Shown here: positions 12,371-22,352 of the stretch, piece after piece
Numbering within the stretch: the stretch's first letter is position 1
How the letters are laid out: every line of letters begins with the position of its first letter
NCBI GenBank assembly: GCA_030762175.1
Contig: CM060843.1
Location: 30,779,001 to 30,843,000, forward strand
From: Metallyticus violacea
Taxonomy: Eukaryota; Arthropoda; Insecta; Mantodea; Metallyticidae
Reading direction: 5' to 3'
Length of the DNA: 64,000 bases
Made by a program: the position numbers and the translations under genes
Notes under the pieces: generated by a model
What the model was told of the DNA's origin: nothing
Databases searched by the model: none
Seen by the model: the letters and a program-made list of their open reading frames with translations, nothing else

Positions 12371-12439
12371 TTCATTCCTCTGAAAGGCCACATTGCTAAG
12401 GTTTTTTTAGGATGGCAGATAATTTACCAATTGATAACT

Positions 12440-12870
12440 TGAACTTGACCACACAATCATGGGCCAGTATTATTGTTCATTAGAGAAAAGAAGAGGAAAA
12501 CTGCCAAGTAGAATTCCCTTTTATCAAGATAATGGTTCACACCCAACAGACTTATTTCCTTGAATGCAATTAATAATGCTAATTTTGACTGATGACACAT
12601 GCATCATACTCAACTGACCTAGCATCAAATGATTTTTATTTAGTACCAAAACTGAGAAATAAATATATATATATTAGAGAGCAAAACTTGAACGACAATG
12701 CTGTTATTGCAGCAGTTCAGAAATTGTTCTTAGGATACTGATTTTTTTTTAGGAAACATGTTTCTTAAATCATAGATGGAAGTTTTTTCAGTGCATGGTT
12801 ATTAAGTTGAAAAAATAATTTTGTTTTATAAGTTAGGGACAATAAATATTGTATAAACATAATTGTGGGA
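12440..12870 (+). pseudogene. Mariner transposase C-terminal relic
   Basis: Plus-strand fragments read F-Y-Q-D-N-G-S-H-P-T (usual F-H-Q-D-N-A-P-A-H-T, with the catalytic D kept), a decayed proline/F-L-F block near 12630, then N-D-N-A-V-I-A-A-V-Q-K-L-F-L-G-Y and a W-x-K-C-I-E-like end. All frames contain stops. It is a separate copy from the relic at 1.4-2.1 kb. Confidence 0.6.
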
Positions 12871-13334
12871 TATGTGGCTATCACTGAGACAGTTGGATTA
12901 CTCATTTACAAGGACCTGATGTTTCGTATCTGTAATTCCCTAGTTCACCATAAGCCTTCCAATTTTGATGGACTAATACATACAACTCAAAAACAGTAAA
13001 CAATTAGCCTTAAAATGACCTGTGGCTGAAGTCTTGCCTTATAAGTTCAGTGTGTCCACCTGGAAAATGGACTTGAGCAATGTGTCCACAACATGAGCAT
13101 TTTATAATCACCCAATTGCTACTGAAGATCAAGATATTATTTAAAGTAAATACAACCATGGAAACTTATCTTTTTTAACTGCAATACTCATACATAATCA
13201 AAGTGCAAATTTTGAGTTGCAATACACAGAACACTCAAAATAAGCTGCTTAAGTGTTTTATTTTGGTAGCACCAGTCTGAAGAGCATCCTATCTTGTTTT
13301 TTATATTTAATTGAGTCCATTATAGTTTTCTTAC

Positions 13335-13505
13335 CTTGAAAGGATATACAGACATCTCTCTTATTTTGAAAAGTTCCGGTGTAAATAATTTAACTGCTCT
13401 TGGAGGAAATTCTGTGACAAATATTTGTAAAGGAATCCCTATTTGTGGTGCAGATAGCCCAACAGCTTCATAATCTTTCATGACATTGCGCATCTGTTGT
13501 ATTAA
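13335..13505 (-). CDS. PDF: Peptide deformylase, mitochondrial, exon 2
   Basis: This 171-bp exon of 57 codons enters and leaves in phase 0. It has a TTTTTTTCAG acceptor on the minus strand and a GTAAGA donor. It encodes L-I-Q-Q-M-R-N-V-M, then the PDF motif 1 G-L-S-A-P-Q-I-G-I-P. The serine in place of the first bacterial alanine is usual for animal mitochondrial deformylases. F-V-T-E-F-P, the linker found in animal mitochondrial deformylases, and a V-Y-P-F-K end follow. It joins without a break to exons 1 and 3. Confidence 0.93.
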
Positions 13506-14227
13506 CTGAAAAAAATTAAGACACAGCACATTAAACTGAAATGGACAAGACCACCTATGGTGCCTCATTACTAAAAATGGACATTGAACACTACTCAAAC
13601 AATGCAAAAACAAAAAATGTGCAAGAGTCACAGATATATTTATTTCTCTAAATATTCAGTTTATTGAACTTAAGAGAGCTGTTATCGACTCCAATAGACA
13701 TTAACAATATATGAAGTCCCCTCAACAGATACTCTTACATAACTTTTTTATAGCTGCATTTTTAAGCAGGCCCAAATAATGCAACAGTAAGTAGTACTAC
13801 CCAAAGAATCAGATGATAAGGATGAAATGAAAAGCAATGTCTTTTTTGTTTAAGATCAATAAAACAGGCCCTTGATATTATATTTTAGACAAATTTTGTT
13901 TGTGTACCCTCCCTGATTCACAATTTATTGATCTGGAAAGTGGATTTTCCAAAAAGTTTGTAAAAATAATAATATTCAACTATCCTTGAAAAAAGATCAG
14001 TGATGCATTGTTATGTAATGGCAGTTCTGTGTTGCACCATGGAGTAAATCTGTTTTACTGTTTAAGTTACCAACTATGCAACATTCCAAAACTTCAAAGA
14101 TGCCGAAAGAGCTCTAACATGAAATATGCCATATAAACTAACAGAAATTGTCAAATATATAAAATTAATATGTTAAGGCTTATTTAAATACATGTTTTCT
14201 GTAAATCAAATTAGAACTCTTAACATT

Positions 14228-14488
14228 TTAATAACATTTAATGCCCTTTTTACTATTGTGGCATTACAGACAATGGGCACTGAGGATACAAGAAATGAAA
14301 TGATAGAAGTGGGAGAGCAATTTTACGAAGCAAGTGTTCAGGTCAAAGTTTATGGTGCTTTCCCAGCATTTACTATTGATAAGAGCTGAAGAAAACCTGG
14401 AGAAAACTTTAATCAGGGAAGACAGCTTGTAGAGTTTAAACTGCAGGCCTGTTCATGAACCTATGCCATAGCAACTCAACCACCCATA
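14228..14488 (-). mobile_element. SINE family A (old copy)
   Basis: A diverged minus-strand copy. It keeps the tail with CTTTTTACTATTGTGGCATT on the plus strand, the GAAATGAAATGATA block, the GAAGAAAACCTGGAGAAAAC block, and a decayed head ending near CTCAACCACCCAT. Confidence 0.8.
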
Positions 14489-14602
14489 CAAGATTGTTAA
14501 AAAATGTCCCATGTAATCTAGATGCGAATTAATGATTCCTTTTTTTCAATAAAGATATAAATAAACCATCTTTTTAGTTCTACAGTAATACCAAATTTTA
14601 CT

Positions 14603-14890
14603 GAGCATGGTGGCTGAGGCAGTAATGCATGAGACCTGCATTCGAGAAGTTCCAAGTTCAAATATGTCTCTTGGATTAAGGTCTATAGTGACCATAGGTG
14701 AATGCTGGGATAAAAATTTCCCTGCTGCAACTGGTTGCAGGATCAAAAGGTCAGGCAAGATGGGCTGGTGCAAAGGATTGGTACTATGGAGATGATACCT
14801 GTGTTGGCGTTTGTTGAGTTCTGCTCAGCCCACCACTGAGTGATATCATGGCTCTCACAGGTCTGCCTGCAGCTGAGACTTAGCATTTGA
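14603..14890 (+). mobile_element. tRNA-derived SINE, second family
   Basis: The head has TGGTGGCTGAGGCAGTAATG (box A like) and AAGTTCAAAT (box B like) about 35 bases later. A non-tRNA body continues to about 14890 and is unlike SINE-A. No second copy was seen in the window, so the right end is uncertain. Confidence 0.5.
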
Positions 14891-15220
14891 GGAAACATGG
14901 TATTTACATGGTATCTCGTTTGGTGAATATTTACATGTATAAGTGCTATTTATGTCAAAGTCATGTGCATGCTTTAACATTTTTGAAAATATCGAAAAAA
15001 TGTTGAATATAGAGATCGCTCAGCTTTATCAGCCAATGTAACCAATGGGTAGCAAAGGATTATCACCACCAATAAGAATGACTTATAGCCAATTACAAAG
15101 CAGTATTATATGCCTTCGAATACAACATAATAATTAAATTGTAAAGGCATTGCAGTGTTGGTAACACAATTTTGGATTTGTTTCTCAGGTTGGTCATACT
15201 TTATGTCAATAACCGTTTAT

Positions 15221-15555
15221 TTCAGGTTAAACTTTCGTTGGTTCCTTATTTGGCAGCTGGGCAAACAACATTTAATACTTTTATTGCAATAGGTTATTTG
15301 CTCTATCATGTAATTATAATCTATCCCCATACTCATTCGGCAATTTTCTCATATTTAAGAACGTTATAAGAAAGTTTAAACCTTACTTGTTTAATTTTTT
15401 TTGTTTTGATTTCTTCTTGTTTGACTAATTCCGCAGTATTGCGCAGTACAGGATCACCTATTTGACATATATGATTAAAAGGCGGTTTATTAACAGGACT
15501 CCAAAAGTCCCTGTATAATCTCATACATTTTCTCCAAGTAATCAAATTCCGATGG
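15221..15555. repeat. Source segment of a duplicated PDF exon-1 block
   Basis: About 335 bp, including 169 bp of PDF exon 1 and 166 bp of intron 1, is present a second time at 17979-18303 in the same orientation, at roughly 90 percent identity in the exon part by eye. Similarity starts sharply at TTCAGGTTAAAC and stops at the GATGG at 15551-15555. Confidence 0.88.
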
Positions 15556-15620
15556 GCAACACACCTAATAGAAAATCGATGCCTTACAAGGAAACCATAC
15601 CGCTGAATCATAACTATCAT
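15387..15620 (-). CDS. PDF: Peptide deformylase, mitochondrial, exon 1
   Basis: The exon encodes 78 residues from the ATG at 15620 to the GTAAGG donor. A second in-frame ATG lies three codons on. The first 22 or so residues are rich in arginine and hydrophobic residues and almost free of acidic ones, fitting a mitochondrial presequence. I-C-Q-I-G-D-P-V-L-R follows, the N-terminal signature of deformylases, then a lysine-rich end K-T-K-K-I-K-Q. The start was chosen because it is the first Met of the open frame; stops (TGA, TAG, TAA) lie just upstream in the other frames. It is out of step with no other gene and the codons read cleanly, in contrast to the copy at 18 kb. Confidence 0.9.
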
Positions 15621-15820
15621 TGTATAATATGTTATCTCTTCTCCGTTTTAGTCACACATACCATAACCTATAATTGCGGCAGACTGTTTCAGGACCCGGG
15701 ACGTGAGCAGAGCCGCCATAGACCGCATGGAAGATATAAATATGCTTCCTCCATGCGGAGGCCAGACCAGGGTTGCCAGACGTATTTTGTGTACCACAAC
15801 AAAATCACAATTCGCCATAT

Positions 15821-15821
<1 letters not shown>
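15621..15821 (-). promoter_or_regulatory. Likely PDF 5' UTR/promoter region
   Basis: This region lies immediately upstream of the PDF start and is richer in G, C and CpG than its surroundings (CGGCGGCTCT-like and CCCGGGTCC-like patches on the minus strand). It includes an inverted repeat, CCGCATGG at 15723-15730 against CCATGCGG at 15751-15758, around an AT-rich centre. Promoter function is inferred from position only. Confidence 0.4.
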
Positions 15822-15894
<73 letters not shown>

Positions 15895-15910
15895 CAATAA
15901 CAACAACAAC
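15822..15910. repeat. (TAA)n microsatellite
   Basis: About 23 ATA/TAA triplets, becoming ACAACAATAACAAC at the right edge. It produces long poly-Asn, poly-Ile and poly-Leu frames, which are artefacts. Confidence 0.97.
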
Positions 15911-16599
15911 CCCGGCTTTCTTTTATGCATGAACATTTTCCACAAAACTAGGTATAGAGTGGGCCTACTGTTACTGTTTCGAACTTTTAGTATCTTAACA
16001 GCTCCAAGAACCATGGCGAGTTTCGCAGGTTCAAAAGATGTTAGTACAGGCTAAAGAATCTTCATAAAGAACAAATTGTTAACAATAGACCCGCCCTTTC
16101 CATGTTAATTTGGGAGAAGTCACACTCACTGGAAGATATTGGGATGGTGCTGAAAATGCTCTTTAACTTCAGCACTTTCTCAAGAACTCCTTCTGGTGAC
16201 TTTACATATTACCTGAAGACTCGAGCCATTTTCCTTTTTGAAATCCGAAATCTGCCGGAGAATTAACACATTTCTTCTCCAAAGAGAATATTCCTTTTGA
16301 TTTCTGCAGGTCATGTGCACATTGACACATTTTGGAGGGAAAAAAAAAAAAAAAAAAAAGATTTTCAGGAGAAAGAAATCTTCTTGCTATAGAATTCTCC
16401 AGGCTGTCGTTAAAGTCGCACGGTTAAATGCTGGATCAGTAATTTTTTTCTGTTGTGAAAATGAGTACCGTAAGATCAAGGACATTTAGCAACTCCAAGG
16501 GTCTTTTATATACAGGGCCTGGGGTTGCTTTCTTTACTCAAACACTTTAACTATATTTTGTATTTTGTTGTGAGCAGAATAGAGCAAACACTTCATTTT

Positions 16600-16886
16600 T
16601 TACCGCCGCGGGTGGCCAGGGTCGTTAAGGCACGGACTCGTGAGCAGGAGGTCTGGGTTCGAATACCGCCAAGACCGTCCTCCCTGACAGAGGGTTTTTC
16701 CAGGTTTTCTTCAATCATCATAAATGGCAAATGCCGGAGAGATACCCTAAACTTAGGCCTGGAACGATTCCTTCCTTAAAAATAAACCCTTTCCCAAAAT
16801 ATCAGTTCATCTCATGTATCATCAGTGTCCATTGCCTGTGGTGCCTGTGTAGCAAAAACGGGCGTTAAACACTATTCATTCATTAC
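16600..16886 (+). mobile_element. SINE family A, best-preserved copy
   Basis: The head GCGGGTGGCCAGGGTCGTTA carries a Leu/Ser-type box A, and GGTTCGAATACC is box B. The CTTCCTTAAAAATAAACCCT, CATCTCATGTATCATCAGTG and GGTGCCTGTGTAGCAAAAAC blocks follow, ending at GGGCGTTAAACACTATTCAT. The internal pol III promoter boxes are nearly intact. The region 15910-16600 to its left holds a poly-A run at 16340 and nothing else recognised. Confidence 0.92.
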
Positions 16887-17159
16887 TTCTTTTTTGTGAA
16901 TCCAAACTTTGCTTAGATAACTCCTGAAGAAAATTAACCATCAACCCCGATATAAAATGAAATTTACTAAAGTTATTTTCCTATAAAAACCTTCGTACCT
17001 TCAAGAATAACCCTCGCCCTTGTGTTGTACCATCTTTTGACTGGATAAAATGGAATGCCAGAGTTTCATGAACTGTGTATGACTCGAGGCTATCCATTTA
17101 GTTGAGAGTATTATTTCAGATCTTCAGTAGCTTGTCTTCCAACAAAGTTGCACACATCT
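16887..17159. other. Unassigned sequence before the palindrome
   Basis: No gene or repeat was recognised. Confidence 0.5.
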
Positions 17160-17689
17160 TGTAAACATAATAAACAGTATTATGTTTACAAAATTACATT
17201 ATTTATCATTAGAAAATATTCGATGGTTTTTAATAATCTGAAATTGTTTACAGACAATATTTATCATGTGTAAACGAAATATAAAACCATATGAATTCGG
17301 CTTACACAAAAGCATCCATGTGCAAAAAATGGTTAATGAAATACTGCCCATTACCGTTTACTATTGTGCAATAAACAATGAAATAATAATAATAATAATA
17401 CCAACAATATGCATAAATAATAACTTAATCAAGTATTTTTAATTAATGTGCATTGATTTTAAGCAATTTACTGCCCTGCAAAATTAATTGATCATTTAAA
17501 CACACATGCATTTATATACAGATATAAATTTTGGCTTTTGTATAGTCATACAATACAAAATTGTGAGCCATTTCTATCCAATTACAATGTTCTCTACAAG
17601 TAGAACAAATATTTAAACAAACTATTGAAAAAGAAATGTAATGAAAAATACAATTTATATATGTATAGGAAATAGTTGCAGCCCATATC

Positions 17690-18761
17690 AAGAGCTCTGC
17701 TGATAATTTGCATTAGAAAACTTCAATTGTTGTAATGCAAAATTTATTTTGCCAGCTGTTCGTATATCCAGGTCTAGTGGTAAACTTTCTTTGACATTTA
17801 TTAATGAAATAACTTTTTCAATAATAATAATGATAATAAAAATAATAAAAACCAAAGTATCCATTTTGCTCAATCTGTTACGTTTTAATTCCTTACTTCC
17901 ACTGCACTCCAAGATCGTACTGAACTTCTTCACAGACAAGTTCAAATCTTTAAAAAAATACATTAATTTGCAAATTACTTCAGGTTAAACCTTTATGTAG
18001 CAGCTTAGGAAACAACATTTAATAACTTTATTGCAATAGGTTATTTACTCTATCAGGTAATTATAATCTATCCCCATACTCATCCGGTAATTTGTCTCAT
18101 ATTTAAGAAATTTATAAGAAAAATTAAACCTTACTTGTTTAATTTTTTTTTTGTTTTGATTTTTTCTTATTTGACAAATTCCGCATCATTGCGCAGCACA
18201 GGATCACCTATTTGACATATATGATTAAAAGGAGGTTTATTAACTGAATACCAAAAGTCACTATATAATCATACATTTTCGCCAAGTAATCAAATTTCGA
18301 TGGAAACTTAATCGATATAGATGGGACAGCATCACACTTATCACAATCTTTTTTAATGAAAAGACATAGTCTTTCTTGGCAATAGTTATAAACCTCATTT
18401 GCAAAGGATTCGAAACATATAATGACATTCTGCTCATACCATTCATTAAAGCTCTTTTCATCTCTATCCAAAACCCACTTCATACGTTCTTCTGGATCTT
18501 TCTTTTCATTGATTGCTACATCTCATTGTCCCTATGATGCTAGATAGAGAAAATTGTATAGGGAAAATATCCTCCCTATCACAAATTTTGTTATAAAATG
18601 TTTCATACACACTAAAGTTTTATCATTAATTTCAACATTTGCACGGCATGTACACTTTATCCACTTCTCTTTAATTATTGCTCTAAGGAAATTTATGTAT
18701 GGTAGTGTTGGTGCATGCCATAATTATAGGTACAACCGGGCACACAACAAGAGTGATTCAT
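17690..18761 (-). pseudogene. THAP-type zinc-finger gene relic, left arm
   Basis: Reading outward from the palindrome centre, an ATG at 18761 begins M-N-H-S-C-C-V-P-G-C-T-Y-N-Y-G and soon hits a stop. In a shifted frame L-R-A-I-I-K-E-K-W-I-K-C and L-V-C-M-K-H-F follow. The C-x3-C, W and C-x2-H order is that of a THAP zinc finger. Next come E-R-M-K-W-V-L-D-R-D-E-K-S-F-N-E-W to C-D-K-C-D-A-V (18480-18330), then, after the inserted PDF copy, F-F-K-D-L-N-L-S-V-K-K-F and E-S-L-P-L-D-L-D-I (17950-17760). I do not recognise the parts after the THAP domain. A domesticated transposase or a THAP transcription factor are both possible. Frameshifts and stops make it a pseudogene. Confidence 0.6.
17979..18303 (-). 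pseudogene. Stray copy of PDF exon 1 plus intron 1 start
   Basis: A same-orientation copy of 15221-15555. Exonic similarity covers 18135-18303, from the R-N-L-I-T-W-R-K-C-M codons to the K-T-K-K-I-K-Q end, with a GTAAGG donor kept and 150 bp of intron sequence beyond it. It lacks the start codon and presequence. A 2-nt loss after the R-K-C-M codons shifts the frame, and a stop interrupts the V-K-Q stretch. The copy splits the THAP-gene relic: the right arm of the palindrome has the flanking blocks joined directly, so this is an insertion into the left arm. Confidence 0.85.
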
Positions 18762-18982
18762 ATTGTAGTACTAAACACTTACTTACACAAGTTCTTGGTG
18801 TAATTTCAATAAATCACTATTCATTTAATTAAAATAGATGTAACGGGCTACAGTTTATTTACAGAGACGATTATGAGCCATTTTAATAAACCACGTAACC
18901 GCAACGAACCAAATAAATACACAAACCCACGTGCTTAATAGCGGTAACTACTTTTGAACCCCGATCGCCGCCGTTTTGTGGA

Positions 18983-18989
18983 CTATAGA
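18983..18989. other. Palindrome centre
   Basis: The arms meet at CTATAG, flanked by TTGTGGA on the left and ATCCACA on the right. If the duplicated gene was ever expressed from both arms, divergent transcription would have started on either side of this point, because each copy of the coding region starts 220 bp or more away. That is inference. Confidence 0.6.
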
Positions 18990-19244
18990 TATCCACATAA
19001 TGGCCTGAAGTTTGCAGTAGACCTCGCTGCTACTAAACACATGGGTTTATTTATTTTGTTCTTGCAATTATGTGGTTTATAGTTGAAAGTAAATAAACAA
19101 TGGCCTGTTAGTTCTTTCGTTTTTATTAAGTTAATGTTCATTTATTGATATTACATCCGGAGCGTGTGTAATAGAAAGCGTTTAGTACAACGTGGGTCGC
19201 TAAAATTTTCAGTTAAGGAATAGGTTTTCTATAATGTACCATCA

Positions 19245-19860
19245 AAGGTAACATCGAGGCTTAGCAATGAAAGGAAAGATCCGGAAGAGCACATGAAGTG
19301 CGTTTTGGAGCGAGATGAAGAGAATTGTCATGAATAGTGTGAGCAGGATGTTATAACATGTTGCGATTCCTTTGCAAGTGAGGTTAAAAAAAGAGGGCAC
19401 ACCCGTTTATAGCTTTTCCAAAAATGACTACGTTCTTTTCATTAAAACAGATAATGATAAATGCGATGCTGTCCAATCTAGATAAATTAGGTTTAAGATG
19501 TCCAGTAATTTAAAAGTCAGTGTATTTTTAAATATTTGCGCTTGTTCATGGAGAAGTTCAGTACGAACTTGGAGTGCAGTGTAAGGAATTAAAATGTAAC
19601 AGATGGAGCAAATTGAATATTTGGTAAATTCCCTTGGTGGTGATGGTGGTGGTAGTGGTGGTGGTTCTCGCTCATTTAAAGAGTGAAATAATAATGATAT
19701 CTCGCTCATTGAAAGAGTGACTTCATTAATAAGCATTGTTAATGAAAGTTTACCACTAGATCATGATTTGGGTACAGAAGAAGCTGATAAAATAAATGTT
19801 GCATTAGAACAATTGAAGCTCGCTTATGTAAATATTGTCGCAACCTCCAGTAGAATTCTC
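19245..19860 (+). pseudogene. THAP-gene relic, right arm (lacks THAP part)
   Basis: Reading outward from the centre, the frame gives M-K-C-V-L-E-R-D-E-E-N at 19291, a stop, then C-E-Q-D-V-I-T-C-C-D-S-F-A, D-K-C-D-A-V near 19460, and V-N-E-S-L-P-L-D-H-D-L-G-T-E with A-L-E-Q-L-K-L-A-Y-V-N-I near 19740-19840. The position matching the left-arm ATG is GTG, and the zinc-finger segment is deleted. A (GGT)n stretch at 19637-19668 replaces an (ATT)n-like stretch of the left arm. Function is unknown. Confidence 0.6.
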
Positions 19861-20524
19861 GCGTTTACTTCATTCTTTTCAGTTAACTTCGCACGAGGTT
19901 GGACACTAGGGGCACGCTTCTGACTTCAATTTCTAAAAATCTGGAACATCATAAGCTAAGTTAAGGGACGAAGAACACAAACAATAAAATAATTTTTTTA
20001 ATGATCTTACCTAGTAGTATTATAATAAGAATGCATTACCCGTAGGATGCATTACGATGGCCAGGGACAGGAATTGTACATCTTAACCTGCTCACATCCC
20101 TCGACAGACTGACGCTTTTTCCTTACCAAAACCTCCAAACAGTGCAACTATACGCATGCGCAGAGCTGACATTTTCTATGTTTCACACACGCCAGACGCG
20201 CAAGCAATCAGCTCGCTATTATTGACTTCAAGAATACTTTACTGTTACAGTAATGATAGATCTCATTATTAGTATTTTAATTATTAATCTCCATCATTAA
20301 CTCATAATTTGCATTGTTAAGCCCTTATACCACAATATCAGCAAGCTTTTGATCTGGTCTGCAACTTTTTCTTATACGTACGAGTAAGATAAATTTTATT
20401 TACCATTACATTTTCTTTTTCCAGTAGTTGGTTAAAATTTTTATTTTACTTGTAGAGAGCATTGTAAATAGCTTGAAATGGCTAAACATTTTATAAAAGC
20501 TATACGAAAGCCAAAAGCCAATCT

Positions 20525-22352
20525 TTCCGAAGTCTGAAGAAATCTGGCACGCTAAGGTTAGTGCTCAGCCTGTATATGGTTGCTGCGTACCTACCCTGTG
20601 TTTGGGTTTAACAGCAGAAAGGGATGGGGGATGTAGGATGTTTGTGCTGTTTTGGGCGTGGGGCGGAAGGATTGTGCTTATAAAAACTTATCCTTGTTGA
20701 AGCGGGCGGATTTGACATCCTTGGATGTTGCTTGATATGTGCATGCTGCTTACCTACTTTCCAAACATGCATACCGCTACCCGGTTTTCTGATTGTTGTT
20801 ATTATTATGGCTATTTTGTTGGGAGTTGGAATGTTTTTCCTGTTGCCAGGTTTTGCTCCTTTGTTATCCAAGGTGGCCACACACTAGGCGTGGCACCTTG
20901 AATTTTGGGTTAGGCCCATTGCGACAGGAATAGCTGCAGAGTGATCGAACAAGAGCGCTCTCATGATGAGGTAAATGGGCGTAGTATTTTTTGGCCCGGC
21001 GTCTAATTTCCTCCACAATATATGGGAGGGAGGAGATCTCATGGAGTAGCCTAACTGGAAAGCATCGATACACAGAATAAATGGTCCTAAGTCCTTTATT
21101 CTGTACCCTTTGCAGAAGTTCGAGCCAACTCTCAACTGCCATACCCCTGATTTCACAGGCGTATAGCATGACATGGATGACCAGGGCTTGGTTATGTGTC
21201 CCCCAAAAGTTAGACCCTTATCAAGTTGCACACCCAAGTAAGCTATGGAATTTTCCCACATTCTCGTTTGCTGTCTGCATGTTAGTGTGTGGGGGGGGGG
21301 TTGCGGATACCGGTGTTTTGTGAAAATTATGGCGTTGCTCTTTGCCGGGTTGATTGACATTCGCCAACGCCTATACCACCTTTCAATTAGGTGTAGTAGT
21401 CTTTGTACGGGAATGATGGCTCTGCTTAGATTTCTATTTGTTTTGTATAGCAGGACGCCATCTGCGTATTGAGCGGTGTTGACGTTTGCTGTGTGAGGAA
21501 AGTCTGACATGTATATTGGGGATAGAACAGAACCTTCGGGGACTCCGCCGAGTATCGGGCTTAGTGTTGATTTGTTTCCCGCCACCGCGACTTTGAAAGT
21601 GCGGTGCTTAAGGTATGAGTTTAGTTGATGTATGAAGGTTTCGGGTAGCTCTAAGTGTATGAGTTTGTATAAGAGACCGGCGTGCCAGGTCTCGAGAAGG
21701 CCTTTTCTACATTCAAAGATGCCGCTGGGGTGAAGGACCTCTCCTGGAAAAACAGGGCTGAGGTCTCCACAACCCTCAGCAGTTGTTGGGTAGTAGAATG
21801 CCCAGGACAGAAACCAAATTGATTAGGGGGGATGGCTTGGATGTTTCCCAGCAAGGGAAGCAAAGGGGCAAGAAGTAATCTCTCAAACTCTTTTGAGAGT
21901 GTGGAAAGGAGACTGATTGATCGGTAACTGGAAGGGTGGATTGAGTCTTTGCCCAGTTTCAGTATGCACATCACCCGTGCCTCCCTCGTGGAAAGTGGCT
22001 CAGGCTGATACACATATTGAAGACTTTTGTGACAAAGAGGGGGGTTATCCCATCAGGTTCGGCAGCCTTTTTGGGGTTGAGACGCTCAATTGCGCCCTGG
22101 ACTTTGTGGGGGTGAAAGATAGGAATCCTATAATCATCTTCGTCCGGCGGCCGTCAAAGAAATCAACGGACGTCGCGACGAACCTGACTTGAGAAAGTGT
22201 CGTCCTGGGGGTCGTCTCTAGGCCTGAATAGACGTTCCAGGTAGTCAGTGAGAGCATTGCCTCTGGCGTAAGGATCATATACGAGGCCCCGGGTGCCATA
22301 GATGGGACGGGAGGCTTTGTCTACACGTGTTTTTAAATTATCCGTGCAAAGC
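20525..22352 (-). mobile_element. Jockey-like LINE fragment 1 (reverse transcriptase)
   Basis: Minus-strand frames give the order of a Jockey-clade reverse transcriptase. There is a linker with Y-D-P-Y-A-R-G-N-A-L near 22270, then S-Y-R-S-I-S-L-L-S-T-L-S-K, P-N-Q-F-G-F-C-P-G-H-S-T-T-Q-Q and V-E-K-A-F between 21930 and 21690. G-V-P-E-G-S-V-L-S-P follows near 21540, then Q-Y-A-D-G (catalytic Y-A-D-D with the second D changed to G), S-I-N-P-A-K-S-N-A and Y-L-G-V-Q-L-D-K. Frameshifts are present. The insert ends where palindrome similarity resumes, so it is a 5'-truncated copy inserted into the right arm. The stretch 20525-20880 is probably its 3' end. Confidence 0.8.

Larger units (their letters stand above)
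6104..13334 (-). other. PDF intron 2 (7.2 kb, transposon-rich)
   Basis: This is the intron between exons 2 and 3, with GTAAGA at the donor and TATTGCAG at the acceptor on the minus strand. It holds two hAT relics, a mariner relic, two SINE-A copies and two tandem repeats, listed separately. The remaining stretches (6740-8390, 8860-9460, 9600-10310, 10570-11070, 11460-12320, 12870-13330) are AT-rich and I see no gene in them. Confidence 0.75.
13506..15386 (-). other. PDF intron 1 (1.9 kb)
   Basis: The intron runs from the GTAAGG donor after exon 1 to the polypyrimidine/CAG acceptor before exon 2 on the minus strand. It contains a SINE-A copy (14228-14488), another tRNA-like SINE (14603-14890) and the intronic half of the duplicated segment (15221-15386). 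The stretch 13506-14227 has nothing else recognisable. Confidence 0.8.
17160..18982. repeat. Left arm of a large ancient palindrome
   Basis: The reverse complement of this arm aligns in collinear order with 18990-22680. Matching blocks, left to right, are 17160-17390 (with 22430-22680), 17530-17610 (with 20440-20520), 17690-17980 (with 19500-19860), 18304-18525 (with 19245-19480) and 18880-18982 (with 18990-19090). By eye the arms share around 70 percent identity, so the event is old. At the centre GTGGACTATAGATATCCAC leaves no more than about 8 bp of spacer. The PDF copy (17979-18303) interrupts this arm. Confidence 0.85.

Noticed and set aside
15773..16054. Frame with a long poly-Asn run (and poly-Leu/poly-Ile in other frames)
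   Set aside because: It is the translation of the (TAA)n microsatellite.
16525..16779. Open frame across 16.6 kb as a gene
   Set aside because: It is SINE-A sequence; the similar frames at 28.4, 31.3, 38.4 and 62.8 kb are the same artefact.
18208..18483. 91-codon minus frame as an intact gene
   Set aside because: It is a chance fusion of the THAP-gene relic with the PDF copy read out of its own frame.
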